Shown: positions 1 through 9,686, counted from the first letter of the stretch. The stretch: 34,083 nucleotides of DNA from Acinetobacter bereziniae (GCA_009912575.1 WNDP01000035.1:1-34083); one strand, 5' to 3'. Notes: a model not told the origin generated them from the letters alone. Translations and numbers: made by a program.

Positions 1-72
1 GGTCGCACACCACTGGAAACAGTACTTGATGGGAAGCGAATTTGGGCTGAGAAGAATTTAGCTCAAATTTAA
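1..72 (+). CDS. IS481-type transposase, 3' end only
   Basis: The first 72 bases read in frame 1 as the C-terminal 23 residues of a transposase, including GRTPLETVLDGKRIW and ending AEKNLAQI before a TAA stop. This ending is typical, from memory of the family, of IS481-type DDE transposases, which cut and join the element ends. Only the tail is present because the window starts inside the gene; the catalytic DDE residues lie off the left edge. The element's terminal sequence follows directly (65-109) and the truncated integrase at 120-878 lies just beyond, so the element probably interrupted that integrase. The exact family (IS481 rather than IS3) rests on recognition, not a search. Confidence 0.65.
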   Translation, partial: GRTPLETVLDGKRIWAEKNLAQI

Positions 73-109
73 CCTGACAGGCACACTAAAAAATGGGTAA
101 CTGTCAGAT
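65..109 (+). mobile_element. Right terminal region of the IS481-type element
   Basis: After the transposase stop codon come CCTGACAG, 20 bases, and CTGTCAGAT, so CTGACAG and CTGTCAG form an inverted pair at the element end. The exact outer boundary is not determinable without the other end. The same layout, with a 16-nt and a 9-nt identical block at the same 20-nt spacing, recurs on the other strand at 16213-16257. That recurrence supports reading this as a mobile-element terminus. Confidence 0.5.
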
Positions 110-119
110 CTGGTTTGAG

Positions 120-878
120 CTAGTACACATAATTTGGCAAATAATTAAATACTTTTTTCATATTCTTATCTTTTCTATTTTTCAATATTTCAAGTGCCAT
201 CTTACTTAAAGGCACTTCTCTCTTCCTGCCATTCTTAGTCACATCAAGTAATAAATATTTTTTATGAAGATAAACTCTATCCCAGGCTAAATTACAAATT
301 TTAGACTGTCGCATTCCAGTCTCAAGTGCTATTAAAAAAATATCTTTTAACTCTGCATTTAAAAATGGGAGTAGTTTTTCAATTTCGTCGCTAGATATGA
401 CTCTCTCACGATGTGGAGATGCTGGTGGTAATTTTATCTCTTTGACAGGATTTTTTGATAACCATAATTTAGTTTCCATACACCATGTAAAAAATCCAGC
501 AAGCATCAATAATTCCCTCCTTACAGTAGATCCTTTTGTATTTTCTAGTCTCAATTCTCTCCAGGCTACTAAGAATTGCTTATCTACTTTTAGGATTGAT
601 CTATTACAATCCATGTGCTTCAGAATGTAATTAATTCTATTTATTTCTTGTTTGGCACCTTTTTTCAAAATAGATAATGTGTCTCGATATTCAATTAATG
701 CATCTTTTAATATGATATGTTGAAAATTCTGAGCCTTTTCATTTTTAAATTTCACTTCTAAAGCTAGAGCCCATGCTTTTGCATCACGAACAGTATCAAA
801 AGTTTTTGTTTTAGGAGGATGCGGTTTGATTCTAACTGTTGCAGTAACCCTACCATTACGTTTCTGGAATGTGGCCAT
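120..878 (-). pseudogene. Tyrosine integrase, C-terminally truncated
   Basis: This is a 252-aa tyrosine recombinase fragment. The N-terminal about 50 residues look like a short arm-type or DNA-binding region, residues about 50-150 form a SAM-like core-binding domain, and the catalytic domain starts near residue 160. The first catalytic arginine is visible in the LIALETGMRQSKICNLAW segment and a candidate lysine in DVTKNGRKREV. The HxxR box, the late H/W and the nucleophilic tyrosine are all missing because the frame ends at YLPNYVY. The break lies next to the end of the IS481-type element, which is the likely cause. The gene points away from yebC, so the element it belonged to probably lay to the left. 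It is very unlikely to be catalytically active. Confidence 0.8.
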
Positions 879-1008
879 TCTTGCTGCACTCTTGTTGCAT
901 TGTATTTTTAATCTGATTGTAATTTAATTTAAATAAATTTCAAAACTATATTATAACCAATTGTTTTTAATGATTAATTAAAATCTATATTTCTCATATT
1001 TTTCAAAA

Positions 1009-1034
1009 AAAAACGCACCCGAAGATGCGTTTTT
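1009..1034 (-). terminator. Rho-independent terminator of yebC
   Basis: Read on the minus strand, a 9-bp perfect stem (AAAAACGCA paired with TGCGTTTTT) closes a UCUUCGGG loop and runs into a T tract. It lies 14 bases after the yebC stop. The rest of 879-1047 is AT-rich with no gene seen, and it is where the left-hand element would border core DNA. Confidence 0.85.
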
Positions 1035-1047
1035 GTCTAAATTAGAA

Positions 1048-1797
1048 TTAAGCATCTAATTCAGCTAAAACTTCATCTGTGAACTCAACATTGGTATATA
1101 CGTTCTGAACATCGTCAAGATCTTCAAACATATCAATCATTTTCACAATCAGTTTTGCTTGATCTACGTCAGAAATCAAAGCTTTAGTTGATGGACTCAT
1201 CACCACTTCAGCATTGTCAGATTTTAAGCCTGCAGCAGTTAAAGCATCTTGTACATCACCAAATGTTTCTGGCGTAGTGATGACTAAGATTTCATCTTCA
1301 CTCACTTCAATGTCTTCAGCACCAGCTTCTAAAGCAACATCCATGATTTTATCTTCTAAAGAAACATCTTCAAAAGTAATTTCACCGCGCTTGGTAAATA
1401 AGTAAGCGACTGAACCTGCTGTACCCAAGTTACCATTGGTTTTAGAGAAACAATGACGAACGTCTGGTACTGTACGGTTGAGATTATCAGTCATCGTTTC
1501 AACAATAACTGCTACACCACCAACACCATAACCTTCATAAGTGACTTCTTTTAAATCATCGTTATCTTCACCGCCAGCACCACGCTGAATAGCACGATTA
1601 ATGGTATCACGTGTCATATTCACTGAAAGTGCTTTTTCAACAACAGCACGTAGACGAGGGTTACTTCCCACATCAGGACCGCCAAGTCTTGCTGCTGTGG
1701 TTAATTCACGAATATATTTGGTAAAAACTTTACCGCGACTTGCATCTTGTTTTGCTTTGCGATGCTTAATATTGGCCCACTTGGAATGACCCGCCAT
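1048..1797 (-). CDS. yebC: YebC/PmpR (TACO1-type) family protein
   Basis: This 249-aa protein starts [19 protein letters not shown], the hallmark N-terminus of the YebC/TACO1 family, and continues with the conserved [13 protein letters not shown] and [14 protein letters not shown] segments. Family length is about 240-250 aa, so it is complete. YebC proteins are cytoplasmic. They were described as DNA-binding transcriptional regulators (PmpR), and related proteins act on ribosomes during translation of difficult sequences; the sequence does not decide between these roles. A Shine-Dalgarno AGGAG lies 11 bases before the ATG. The gene appears monocistronic, with a strong terminator behind it. 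Confidence 0.95.
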   Translation of the reverse strand: MAGHSKWANIKHRKAKQDASRGKVFTKYIRELTTAARLGGPDVGSNPRLRAVVEKALSVNMTRDTINRAIQRGAGGEDNDDLKEVTYEGYGVGGVAVIVETMTDNLNRTVPDVRHCFSKTNGNLGTAGSVAYLFTKRGEITFEDVSLEDKIMDVALEAGAEDIEVSEDEILVITTPETFGDVQDALTAAGLKSDNAEVVMSPSTKALISDVDQAKLIVKMIDMFEDLDDVQNVYTNVEFTDEVLAELDA

Positions 1798-1854
1798 GCG
1801 AAATATGCTCCTGTAGATTGGCCTTATGCCATATCAAATTGCAACAATTCTACC

Positions 1855-1884
1855 ATAAGCACTTTTTTATGAGAAAGTGCTTAT
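1855..1884. terminator. Hairpin between the acyltransferase gene and yebC
   Basis: ATAAGCACTTT and AAAGTGCTTAT form an 11-bp perfect stem around an 8-nt loop. The T run follows the stem on the plus strand, while on the minus strand, where the neighbouring genes lie, it is preceded by an A run. It may end minus-strand transcription from the acyltransferase gene weakly or block antisense transcription. Confidence 0.5.
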
Positions 1885-1903
1885 TTTTTAGATTTAATCT
1901 AAA

Positions 1904-2521
1904 TTAAGATATTTTTACTTCAGGAATTACAATATCCAGTCCTGTATGCTCTTTATATAACCGTTTAATTTCTGCAAGATCCTGATCTAAATCATTCGGA
2001 TAAATTTTTCCAAAAATTCCACCTTGCTTAGTTTTTGAGTTGGCATACATTAAAACAATCGGCACACCTGCAGCTTTTGCGATATGCCAAAAACCTGTAC
2101 GAATCGGTTTACGCTCTTCTCCTCGTTCAGCACGAGTAGCTTCAGGTGCGATCACCAAATTGAATTCATCCTGATTTTGAAACAATTCAACCATCTGTGA
2201 AACAATATCTTTATTCGATTTACGGTCAACAGGAATCCCACCAATTTTTTCTAAAATTGGTTTCATGGGTCCTTTGAATAATTCTTTCTTGATTAAAGTA
2301 TGAATTTTAATGTTATGAATTTGAAATATAGCAAGTGAAAGCACAGCATCCATCATAGAGGTATGTTCAAAACCAATAATCACTTGTTTTTTTTCTAATA
2401 CACTTTGATCAACTTCATAAGACCAACCAGAAAGCTTAAATGTCAGCTCTCCTAAAAACTTTTTCATATAACGTTCTTGCCAATAAATCGTAATTTGAGG
2501 ATTGTCTGAGTAAAAGCGCAA
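1904..2521 (-). CDS. PlsC-family lysophospholipid acyltransferase
   Basis: This protein of up to 205 aa belongs to the glycerolipid acyltransferase superfamily. The catalytic HX4D motif is seen as HTSMMD (about residue 53), followed by GGIPVDRKS for substrate binding and APEATRAERGE, the equivalent of the (F/V)PEGTR box. Family members move an acyl chain from acyl-ACP or acyl-CoA onto a lysophospholipid or related acceptor at the inner membrane. The protein is short and lacks clear membrane spans, like the small Acinetobacter 1-acyl-glycerol-phosphate acyltransferase relatives, so the acceptor is uncertain. An alternative start at residue 19 (MKKFLGEL) would give 187 aa; neither start has a strong ribosome binding site. 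Confidence 0.82.
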   Translation of the reverse strand: MRFYSDNPQITIYWQERYMKKFLGELTFKLSGWSYEVDQSVLEKKQVIIGFEHTSMMDAVLSLAIFQIHNIKIHTLIKKELFKGPMKPILEKIGGIPVDRKSNKDIVSQMVELFQNQDEFNLVIAPEATRAERGEERKPIRTGFWHIAKAAGVPIVLMYANSKTKQGGIFGKIYPNDLDQDLAEIKRLYKEHTGLDIVIPEVKIS

Positions 2522-3206
2522 AAAAACAATCGTTATTTTGCTTATTTTTTTACACTTGTATATTTACTATTAAATTTAAGATTTGGTCTGTCATTGGTGA
2601 GCTGTTAAAAAATACAGACCTTTATGTCGTGCTTACCATCCAGATGCTTTTTTATGATGAAGCCATCACCTGTTTCAATCTTATCAAACCAATTGAATTG
2701 CGCTTCTATTCTTTAACAAGCTTTTATTTTAATCCTATTGTTATTGTTCCTCCCTTCATTCACCATTTTTAAATATGAGTACCATACCCACGCTTAAAGC
2801 CACTATAGCGCTTTATTAAAAAGAGTTTCAATTGAAATATACACAGCCAAATAATTTATAATTCTCTTAAAAAATAGCGTTAATAAAAATCTGAATTTAG
2901 AACGGCTAATTTGTTTTATAATGTATTTTATATAATCAAAAAAAATTTAAATTTATCAAAAAGTAAAACTATGTCACTATTTTGTAATATTTAATTTGTA
3001 TAAAAAACAAACTAAAAAGTATAAAATAAAAAAGTAACTTTATGATTTTTATTTTTATATCTTATAAATATTTTATTCATTATTACATTTTTAGTCTTAA
3101 TCGCACTTTCTAATTAGAGTTTTTACTCTACTTATCAATTATTTTATGTAATTTTAAATATCTCATTGTCAAGAAGACAGTGATGATCTTTAAAAGGATG
3201 AATCTA
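2522..3206. other. AT-rich intergenic region
   Basis: About 680 bases without a convincing gene. The part after 2900 is very AT-rich and should hold the promoter of the OmpW-family gene. On the minus strand about 2605-2700 reads as a short open stretch ending GDGFIIKKHLDGKHDIKV without a start, possibly a decayed gene end. No RNA gene was recognised. Confidence 0.5.
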
Positions 3207-4314
3207 ATGAAAACAAAAAAGATGTTTCAAAAAGTCATAGTTACAACCTCACTCTTATGTCTTGCAGGGGTCAGTCAAGCCGAAGATTTTAAACGCTTCT
3301 CTATTTCATCGGGTTGGTTACATATGTCATCTATGGGAAAAGCTCAACCGTTTAGGATCAATACTTCTGTTGGCGCAAATACAAAAGCTGCAGTAGGCGT
3401 AATTTCTGGTCAAACCATTTTAGACAATGTCGATCAGTCTCGTATTGATGCAATGGATCCGACACTCATCGAGTTACTCAATGCACCAAGTAATGTAGAA
3501 GGCCGCTATCTATTTGATGATTTGCTTGATGCGATCATGGCTGATGATCCCTCCTTAATTGATCAACTAACAGGAATCTCTGAAATCAATGGCATTGCCA
3601 ACTGGACTTCAAATGCAGGCTTAGAAGTTGAAGATGTTGATACGCTTGGCCTGATGTTTACCTATAATGTTACAGATAATGTTGCTCTCCAATTGATTGG
3701 GGGGGTCCCACCGAAAGTTGATTTAAAAGGTAAAGGCGCAGTGTATGCACCCTTTACTGCAACATCACAACCTCTTGGGGGGATTGGTTGGCGATTTATA
3801 TTTAAAAAACAATCTTTTGATTACAGATTTGGACAGTTATAACACCGCCGCATCTGCTCGAGCTTGGACACCTGCGATCCAAGCGCAATATTATTTTGGA
3901 AAATCTGGTGTAAATAAATTTAGACCATTTGTGGGTGCAGGGATAATGTATGCGTATTTCAACGATATTAAAATCAATTCAGGAATTAAAAATGATCTGG
4001 TCAATGCTGGACACATGATTCAGAACATCCATGATGGCAAGGCAGGTGCTTCACTTGAAGGCAAAACATCAAGTGGCAATATGAAAGTTAAAGTTGATGC
4101 GACTGATGCTGTTGCCCCAATCGTCACTGCTGGTTTTACCTATGACTTCAAACCTAACTGGTTTGCTACAGCATCTATTTCCTATGCCAAACTTGATAAT
4201 ACAGCCACGATTAGCGTCGTGAACACCAATAACAATGCAAGATTAATTCAAGCTAAAACCAAAATCGAGATTGATCCACTGATCTCATATGTTGGTGTCG
4301 GCTATCGTTTCTAA
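3207..4314 (+). pseudogene. OmpW-family outer-membrane protein, frameshifted
   Basis: Two overlapping frames together encode one OmpW-like beta-barrel of about 369 aa. The first frame has a signal peptide (MKTKKMFQKV to AGVSQA, then EDF) and the N-terminal half with GGVPPKVDLKGKG. The second frame carries the C-terminal half, with YYFGKSGVNKFRPFVGAG and a terminal GVGYRF that ends in the aromatic residue needed for barrel assembly. Removing one G from the six-G run at 3777-3782 joins them as PLGGLVGDLYLKNN. OmpW-family channels sit in the outer membrane and are linked to uptake of small hydrophobic molecules. The start at 3207 has AGGA 9 bases upstream. The shift may be a true mutation, slippage variation or a sequencing error. 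Confidence 0.8.
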
Positions 4315-4329
4315 AAAATACCTTAAAAA

Positions 4330-4369
4330 CTCAAGCCATTGCAATGATCAGTCAAAGTCATGGTTTGAG
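4330..4369 (+). terminator. Hairpin after the OmpW-family gene
   Basis: CTCAAGCCAT pairs with ATGGTTTGAG (10 bp, one G-T pair) around a 20-nt loop, followed by a pyrimidine-rich stretch. It sits 15 bases after the stop and is a likely but not ideal terminator. Confidence 0.5.
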
Positions 4370-4464
4370 CTCTTCTAATATTTTAACTTATCAATTTTCT
4401 AATAAGAATATCACTTTCGCCTTATTGGCATTTACGAAAAATTAACATTTGATTACATATAATC

Positions 4465-4489
4465 GCAAATGAGATTGCTTCTCTTTTGC
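4465..4489 (+). promoter_or_regulatory. Possible Fur-type operator before the siderophore receptor
   Basis: GCAAATGAGA and TTCTCTTTTGC form an imperfect palindrome just before the receptor start. Position and AT-rich inverted-repeat character suit an iron-regulated promoter, but the match to the Fur consensus is only moderate. Confidence 0.35.
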
Positions 4490-4509
4490 ATTATTTCAAA
4501 GGTTCACAC

Positions 4510-6825
4510 ATGACATCTTTCGTAAAAGCTATTTATCGCACGCATAATATCGAACACCCCTTTCCTAGCCCATTGATCATGGGAGCAGTTGGTCTTTTTA
4601 TTGCTTCTAGCATGACACATGCTGCAAGCATTGAAGAATCAAATAGCAACAATGTTGCAAGCTTACCTGTGATTCAAGTGAATGCTGAACAGAGTACTTC
4701 TACAGAACAAACAAAGTCCTACACAGTTCCTCAGTCAAGCGCATCGACAGGTTTATCACTCAGCCTTAAAGAAACGCCGCAATCTGTGAGTGTGGTCACA
4801 CGTCAGCAATTAGATGATAAATCAGCACAAAGTATTGGTGATGTTATTGCTGCTACGACAGGGATTAGTTTTAAAGAATTAGATAATGGTGGAAGAACAA
4901 CTTATCGTGCTCGTGGCTTTGATGTAACCAACTATAAATCTGATGGCTTGTCTATCGCAGGTGGTTCAGGCTTTAGTGGGGCTGGAAATTCGATCAATAT
5001 GGATCTCTATGATCATGTCAATATTGTTCGAGGTGCGAATGGCCTATTGGGTGGTACAGGTGACCCATCAGCCAGTATTGATTTAGTTAGAAAACTTCCT
5101 GAAAAAGACTTTAAAGGCAGTTTGAAACTTCGTACAGGGAGTTGGGACAAAAAAAATATCGTAGGAGATATTAATGTTCCATTAGTTGCTGATGGTCGTC
5201 TTCGCTCACGCTTGGTGGTGAGTTCAGAAGATTCTGATGGCTTTCGTGATCATGAAAATTTAAAACGGCAAGGTGCATTGGCAAGCATCATGATGGATGT
5301 TGCAGACAGCACAACTTTAGGTATGGGTTTTCAATACGAAAAAAGTGAGATAAAAGATGCATCTTGGGGAACCAATGTCCCAATCTGGTTTGCAGACGGT
5401 ACTAGAACTCATTTTAGTCGAAAATTCAATCCAGTCACTGATTGGAGTAAGTCTGAACGTGAAGGACAAACTTTTTTTACGTCATTAGAAAGCCATTTTG
5501 ATAATGACTGGAAAATCACTAGTCGCTATTCTCATACTGAGCGTACTGATTTAAGTAATATTGGTATCGTAAAAGTCAATGGCAGTGGTAGCAACTATCC
5601 CCACTGGAATCAAGATGGTACAGGTGCTTATCTGAATGCGATTCACCAAGAGATTGAAAGTAAGAACAATGCTTTAGAGCTAACTTTGTCTGGGCCTTTC
5701 CGTCTTTTTGGTCGTCAACATGAATTAATGTTTGGTTTTAATGGTTCAGACACTGAATCCACCTCTTGGACATTCAATTCGAATAATTGCCGTATTGATG
5801 GCATCGCTGGTTTCCGCAATAACTGTCAATATCGTGTCGAATTGCCTGTAGAAAACTGGCAAACATGGCGTGGTGATGAATATAGTAACTTTAGTACCTT
5901 CCGTACTGGTGCTCGTGCAATTACAAATACTCAACTTTATGGTGGATATGCCGCAGCACATTTTAACTTAATGGATGATCTCTCACTGATCACAGGCATA
6001 CGTCGCAGTAACTATAAGACCTATGTTGATAATTATAATGTCGCTGGAGAGAAATCTAGTCGTGGTAGCCAAAACTCAGCACAAGTTTGGACACCCTATT
6101 ATGGCTTGGTTTATGATATAAACCCAACGTACGCTGTATATGCAAGTTATACCGATGTATTTACCCCACAAACTCAACAAGATATCAATGGTCGAGTACT
6201 CAAGCCTATTACTGGTGAAAGTTATGAGGCTGGTATTAAAGGCGCTTGGTTTGATGATAATTTAAATGCATCACTCGCCGTGTTCAATAATAAGCAGGCC
6301 AATTTAGCGGTAAGTGATGCTAACAATACGACACCTGATGGTAGTCAAGCATACTTCGAAAGCACTGGCCGTAAAACTCAAGGTTTTGAAACAGAAGTGT
6401 CTGGTGCGCTAACGCCTACTTGGAATATCTTTGCAGGCTATACCTATTTGGGAATAAAAGATGAAAGCACTGCTGATCGTGCAGATCCACGTCATTTATT
6501 CCGTTTCAATACAACATATGACCTTTCCAATGTTCTGGATGGCTTAATTGTTGGTACGGGTATGTCTTGGCAGAGTAATACAATAACAAGCCCAAATCCT
6601 GGACGTCCGACAGGACAACAGAGCTTTGATAGCTCCCCAATTGCAGTAAAAGGTTATGCTTTATTTGATGCAATGAGTCGTTATAAAATCAATGATCATC
6701 TTTCAGTCGGTTTAAATGTCAGCAATTTATTTGACAAAAAATACTACCGAGAGTTTGGTTTCTACAATGGTTTAATTTATGGTGAACCTCGTAAATTTAC
6801 TTTGACTTTACAAGCTGGATTCTAA
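4510..6825 (+). CDS. TonB-dependent ferric-siderophore receptor (FhuE/FpvA-like)
   Basis: This 771-aa outer-membrane receptor has a long leader ending near SSMTHA, a TonB-box-like VIQVNA segment and a plug domain with LKETPQSVSVVTRQQLDD and VRGANGLLGGTGDPSASI. A 22-strand barrel follows and ends FTLTLQAGF with the terminal aromatic residue. The plug motifs are typical of hydroxamate or mixed siderophore receptors such as FhuE, FpvA and FoxA, which import Fe(III)-siderophores using TonB-ExbBD energy. There is no extended N-terminal signalling domain of the FecA/FpvA kind, so it is probably a plain transporter. The ATG at 4510 has an AAAGG ribosome binding site; the frame stays open upstream to a TTG at 4486. 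A possible Fur site overlaps the promoter. The siderophore cannot be read from sequence. Confidence 0.9.
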   Translation: MTSFVKAIYRTHNIEHPFPSPLIMGAVGLFIASSMTHAASIEESNSNNVASLPVIQVNAEQSTSTEQTKSYTVPQSSASTGLSLSLKETPQSVSVVTRQQLDDKSAQSIGDVIAATTGISFKELDNGGRTTYRARGFDVTNYKSDGLSIAGGSGFSGAGNSINMDLYDHVNIVRGANGLLGGTGDPSASIDLVRKLPEKDFKGSLKLRTGSWDKKNIVGDINVPLVADGRLRSRLVVSSEDSDGFRDHENLKRQGALASIMMDVADSTTLGMGFQYEKSEIKDASWGTNVPIWFADGTRTHFSRKFNPVTDWSKSEREGQTFFTSLESHFDNDWKITSRYSHTERTDLSNIGIVKVNGSGSNYPHWNQDGTGAYLNAIHQEIESKNNALELTLSGPFRLFGRQHELMFGFNGSDTESTSWTFNSNNCRIDGIAGFRNNCQYRVELPVENWQTWRGDEYSNFSTFRTGARAITNTQLYGGYAAAHFNLMDDLSLITGIRRSNYKTYVDNYNVAGEKSSRGSQNSAQVWTPYYGLVYDINPTYAVYASYTDVFTPQTQQDINGRVLKPITGESYEAGIKGAWFDDNLNASLAVFNNKQANLAVSDANNTTPDGSQAYFESTGRKTQGFETEVSGALTPTWNIFAGYTYLGIKDESTADRADPRHLFRFNTTYDLSNVLDGLIVGTGMSWQSNTITSPNPGRPTGQQSFDSSPIAVKGYALFDAMSRYKINDHLSVGLNVSNLFDKKYYREFGFYNGLIYGEPRKFTLTLQAGF

Positions 6826-6845
6826 AAGCCTTAGTGATAAGACTA

Positions 6846-6880
6846 AATAAAGGATGTTGCTTATTTGCCCATCCTTTATT
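6846..6880. terminator. Bidirectional terminator between receptor and kinase genes
   Basis: AATAAAGGATG pairs perfectly with CATCCTTTATT (11 bp) around a 13-nt loop. It lies between the convergent receptor gene (stop 6825) and histidine kinase gene (stop 6946) and could serve both. Confidence 0.75.
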
Positions 6881-6945
6881 GCCATTAAAAACAACTCTTT
6901 CTGGTCTAAACCATTTCACCAATAAGCTTTTCTGTTTTGATCTAA

Positions 6946-8223
6946 TTATTTTGATTCTGAATCTGTATAAATCCTGAACGCTGCACCTTGATTGGGTTGA
7001 GAAGAAAACTCTATTTCCCATTGCATATACTGGCAAATACGCTGAACCAATGACAGCCCTAGACCTAGATGATGATCTGAGTGCCAATCTGAACGAGTAA
7101 AAGCATCAAATATATACGGTTGAAATTCTGATTTAATTCCTACGCCATTATCTGAAACAGTAAAACCATTCTTTTGAATAGAAACAGTAATGGTGCTGTT
7201 CGGCCCTGCATATTCGATCGCATTTCTAATCAAATTCGATAAAACACTATGACAAAAGTCAGCAGGATATTGTGTAGTGACATCATGGGTATTTAATTGC
7301 AAAGCAATTTGATAACGTTGTGCAAGGCTTTGATTCTCAGCAATAACTGCGCTTGCAATTTCTGCAATTGTTAACTGTTTAAAGTGCTCTAAGGTTGACG
7401 AGGTCTGTCTTGCAAGAGCAAAATAGACCTGTAAGCGTTGTAAAATTTGTTGTGCAGCATGTTGAATATTATACAAACGCTGTTCTGCTTTAGCTGTAAG
7501 TACAGGCTTTGCAAGCAATAATTCACAACTGCTCAGTATCACCATCAATGGGGTTCTGAGTTCATGACTCACATCAGCAGTAAACAACCGTTCACGTTGT
7601 AATGCTTGATTAAGCTTGTCATAAACCTCATCAAAAGATCGCGCCAATTGTCCAATTTCATGATCACCATAACTTTCTGCTAGTTGATTTTTATTCTGTG
7701 GAGATAGATTTTCTCTAATATTTTTTTCTAATTTTTCGATAGGATAAATCACATAAAATAAGGTAATCCATACCAAAATAGAACTTAGCACTAAACTGCT
7801 CATTAAAATAATTAAACTTAACCAAATTGGATGTAAACGGCTCGATTCAAAAACAGTGTAGTCACGAAGTAAAATATAACGTTGATCAGGAAAATCACTG
7901 ATCATGACATGCCAAGTGAGATGATCACGTTGCACCTTATGAAAACCAACAGGTAAATTTCGAACCCAACTTGGAAATGTTAAGGCATTCTTTTCACCAT
8001 AAAAGAAGCGGTTGACCCGACCTACATCCTCCCCCTCAAGGTACTGCTTACGAATTCTCTCAATTGCTAATCCCATATCAATACTTTGTAACTGCTTTTC
8101 ACCTTGATGAAGTAATATCAGTCCACCACCCGTTAAAAGCGCGCTAAACATTAAAGTAAAAACAAAGAAAAGCATAAGAATACGCTTCTTGATGCCTTTA
8201 GGAAGCAAATGACCAATACCCAT
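6946..8223 (-). CDS. Two-component sensor histidine kinase
   Basis: This 425-aa inner-membrane kinase has TM1 at about 14-38, a short periplasmic domain of about 90 residues, TM2 at about 132-160 and a HAMP-like linker. The dimerisation and phosphorylation box is FTADVSHELRTPL with H220. The ATPase domain shows an N box (NLIRNAIEYA), G1 (VSDNGVGI) and G2 (HLGLGLSLV). It would autophosphorylate H220 and pass the phosphate to the response regulator encoded divergently at 8528-9202. The sensory domain matches nothing I can name. Its setting between two TonB-dependent receptors and a beta-barrel gene hints at an envelope or nutrient signal, which is inference only. The gene ends convergently with the receptor at a shared terminator. 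Confidence 0.92.
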   Translation of the reverse strand: MGIGHLLPKGIKKRILMLFFVFTLMFSALLTGGGLILLHQGEKQLQSIDMGLAIERIRKQYLEGEDVGRVNRFFYGEKNALTFPSWVRNLPVGFHKVQRDHLTWHVMISDFPDQRYILLRDYTVFESSRLHPIWLSLIILMSSLVLSSILVWITLFYVIYPIEKLEKNIRENLSPQNKNQLAESYGDHEIGQLARSFDEVYDKLNQALQRERLFTADVSHELRTPLMVILSSCELLLAKPVLTAKAEQRLYNIQHAAQQILQRLQVYFALARQTSSTLEHFKQLTIAEIASAVIAENQSLAQRYQIALQLNTHDVTTQYPADFCHSVLSNLIRNAIEYAGPNSTITVSIQKNGFTVSDNGVGIKSEFQPYIFDAFTRSDWHSDHHLGLGLSLVQRICQYMQWEIEFSSQPNQGAAFRIYTDSESK

Positions 8224-8527
8224 AAAATCTCATCAATAGCAAAAGCCGATATTCTAAAAATTAAGCATAGCGATGATAAAACGTTTCTAAGCACTTGTAC
8301 CCATCATATCGCCAAAAACGATAAGCATTGATTAAACCTAAAACAACGAAACCCAATATGCCTCATCCTCATTTTGAATATTTTTATAAAGCCCCTTCTT
8401 CATACCACTGCAATTCAGCTGAAATCGCTTCTCATTTTTTTAATGAAAAATTGAGTTATTGCTCAATTTCTTAAAAAGAATTCAGTTAAACTACCATCCA
8501 CACGCTTCTTTGTCGGTCTTACACTGC
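8224..8527. promoter_or_regulatory. Divergent promoter region of the two-component pair
   Basis: About 300 bases separate the kinase start (minus strand) from the regulator start (plus strand). The region must hold both promoters. I could not pick out a clear direct-repeat operator of the OmpR/PhoB type. Confidence 0.5.
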
Positions 8528-9202
8528 ATGAATCTTTTGGTTGTTGAAGATGATATTGATATTCTCAATAACATTACAGAATATCTAGAGTTATATAAAC
8601 ATATCGTTGATCGTGCCAGTGATGGCGTACAAGCTTTAAATCTGATTGAACAGCATAAGCAAAACTACGATTTACTGCTGATTGATCTCAACCTGCCACG
8701 TTTGGATGGTTTTGAATTGGTCAAAAAAATTAAAAGAACCATGCCAACCTTACCCGTCATTATTATTACTGCACGTGATCATCTGGATGATAAATTAAAA
8801 GGGTTTGAGCTTGGGGTTGATGATTATTTAATTAAGCCTTTTGCTTTAGCTGAACTAAATGCACGTGTACAAGCTGTTTGGAATCGCTGTTATAACTTAG
8901 GTGGACTGCAGTTAATACAGGTTTCTGATCTGGTGCTGAATAGAGAAAGTCGTGAATTATCTCGTGCGGGAAAGTCTTTAAAATTATCACCAATTGCTTT
9001 ACTTGCGCTTGAAATATTGATGTTAGCCAGCCCGAATGTAGTGACGCGAAAAAAACTTGAGCAACAACTTTGGCAAGATAATCCACCGGATAGTGATAGT
9101 TTGCGAGCGCATATCTTTCAAATTCGTCAAGTCATTGATAAATCTTTTGATAAGCCTTTGTTACATACAATTCATAGTGTGGGTTACAAAATTAGTTGCT
9201 AA
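8528..9202 (+). CDS. OmpR/PhoB-family response regulator
   Basis: This 224-aa regulator has a receiver domain (residues 1 to about 115) with the acidic pair in VVEDD, the phosphoacceptor D53 in LLLIDLNLP, T81 in IIITARD and K103 in LIKPF. A C-terminal winged helix (about 130-224) contains LRAHIFQIRQVID and ends LLHTIHSVGYKI. It should be phosphorylated by the kinase encoded at 6946-8223 and then bind DNA. The frame is open upstream to a TTG at 8459, but the ATG at 8528 gives the standard MNLLVVEDD N-terminus and is preferred, although no strong ribosome binding site is visible. Divergent kinase and regulator genes are less common than an operon and allow separate control. Confidence 0.92.
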   Translation: MNLLVVEDDIDILNNITEYLELYKHIVDRASDGVQALNLIEQHKQNYDLLLIDLNLPRLDGFELVKKIKRTMPTLPVIIITARDHLDDKLKGFELGVDDYLIKPFALAELNARVQAVWNRCYNLGGLQLIQVSDLVLNRESRELSRAGKSLKLSPIALLALEILMLASPNVVTRKKLEQQLWQDNPPDSDSLRAHIFQIRQVIDKSFDKPLLHTIHSVGYKISC

Positions 9203-9686
9203 TTTCTATGCTTTAAAAACAGAGTCACTTCACTTTTTTAGGTTTTTTAATTCAAGATTTTTTAATTTAGTTTATTGTTCAAATGACAATTTAAAAAAAT
9301 ATCATTGAAATAATGATGATAATAGTCTTACTTTTCAGTGATAGCTGTAAGCGATGGTGTATGGTTAGAATTAATATTTTTAAATAAAAATACCGTATTT
9401 AAATTTCAACTACTTCTAAATAATTATGAGCAAAGAAACATAACAATCTCTTATTGTGATAATTAAAACCAAAGGATCAATTATAATTTTTAATAAAAAA
9501 TCGAGTAAATTAGCATTAAACACTAAAGAAATAGTTTATTTTTCAACCACTCAAAAACATTAAAATCAAAAAAGACAAACAATAATATTGCAATTCTGTA
9601 ATATTACTTTCATTATATGCGAAATTTTTAAACAGATACTTATCATTAAAAATTTTAAAAAAGCTTGACTAAACTTTGGAAAAATT
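9203..9686. other. AT-rich intergenic region
   Basis: About 480 bases with no gene or RNA that I can support. It must contain the promoter of the beta-barrel gene. No clear terminator follows the regulator gene. Confidence 0.5.

Noticed and set aside
397-630. Open frame of 77 codons on the plus strand inside the truncated integrase
   Set aside because: It is antisense to a recognisable integrase and shows no protein-like features or ribosome binding site.
2605-2708. Minus-strand open stretch ending GDGFIIKKHLDGKHDIKV
   Set aside because: It has no start codon or ribosome binding site and is only about 34 codons; it may be a relic but cannot be called a gene.
9203-9686. Possible small RNA or gene in the AT-rich gap before the beta-barrel gene
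   Set aside because: No stable hairpin, terminator or coding pattern was found beyond what AT-rich sequence gives by chance.
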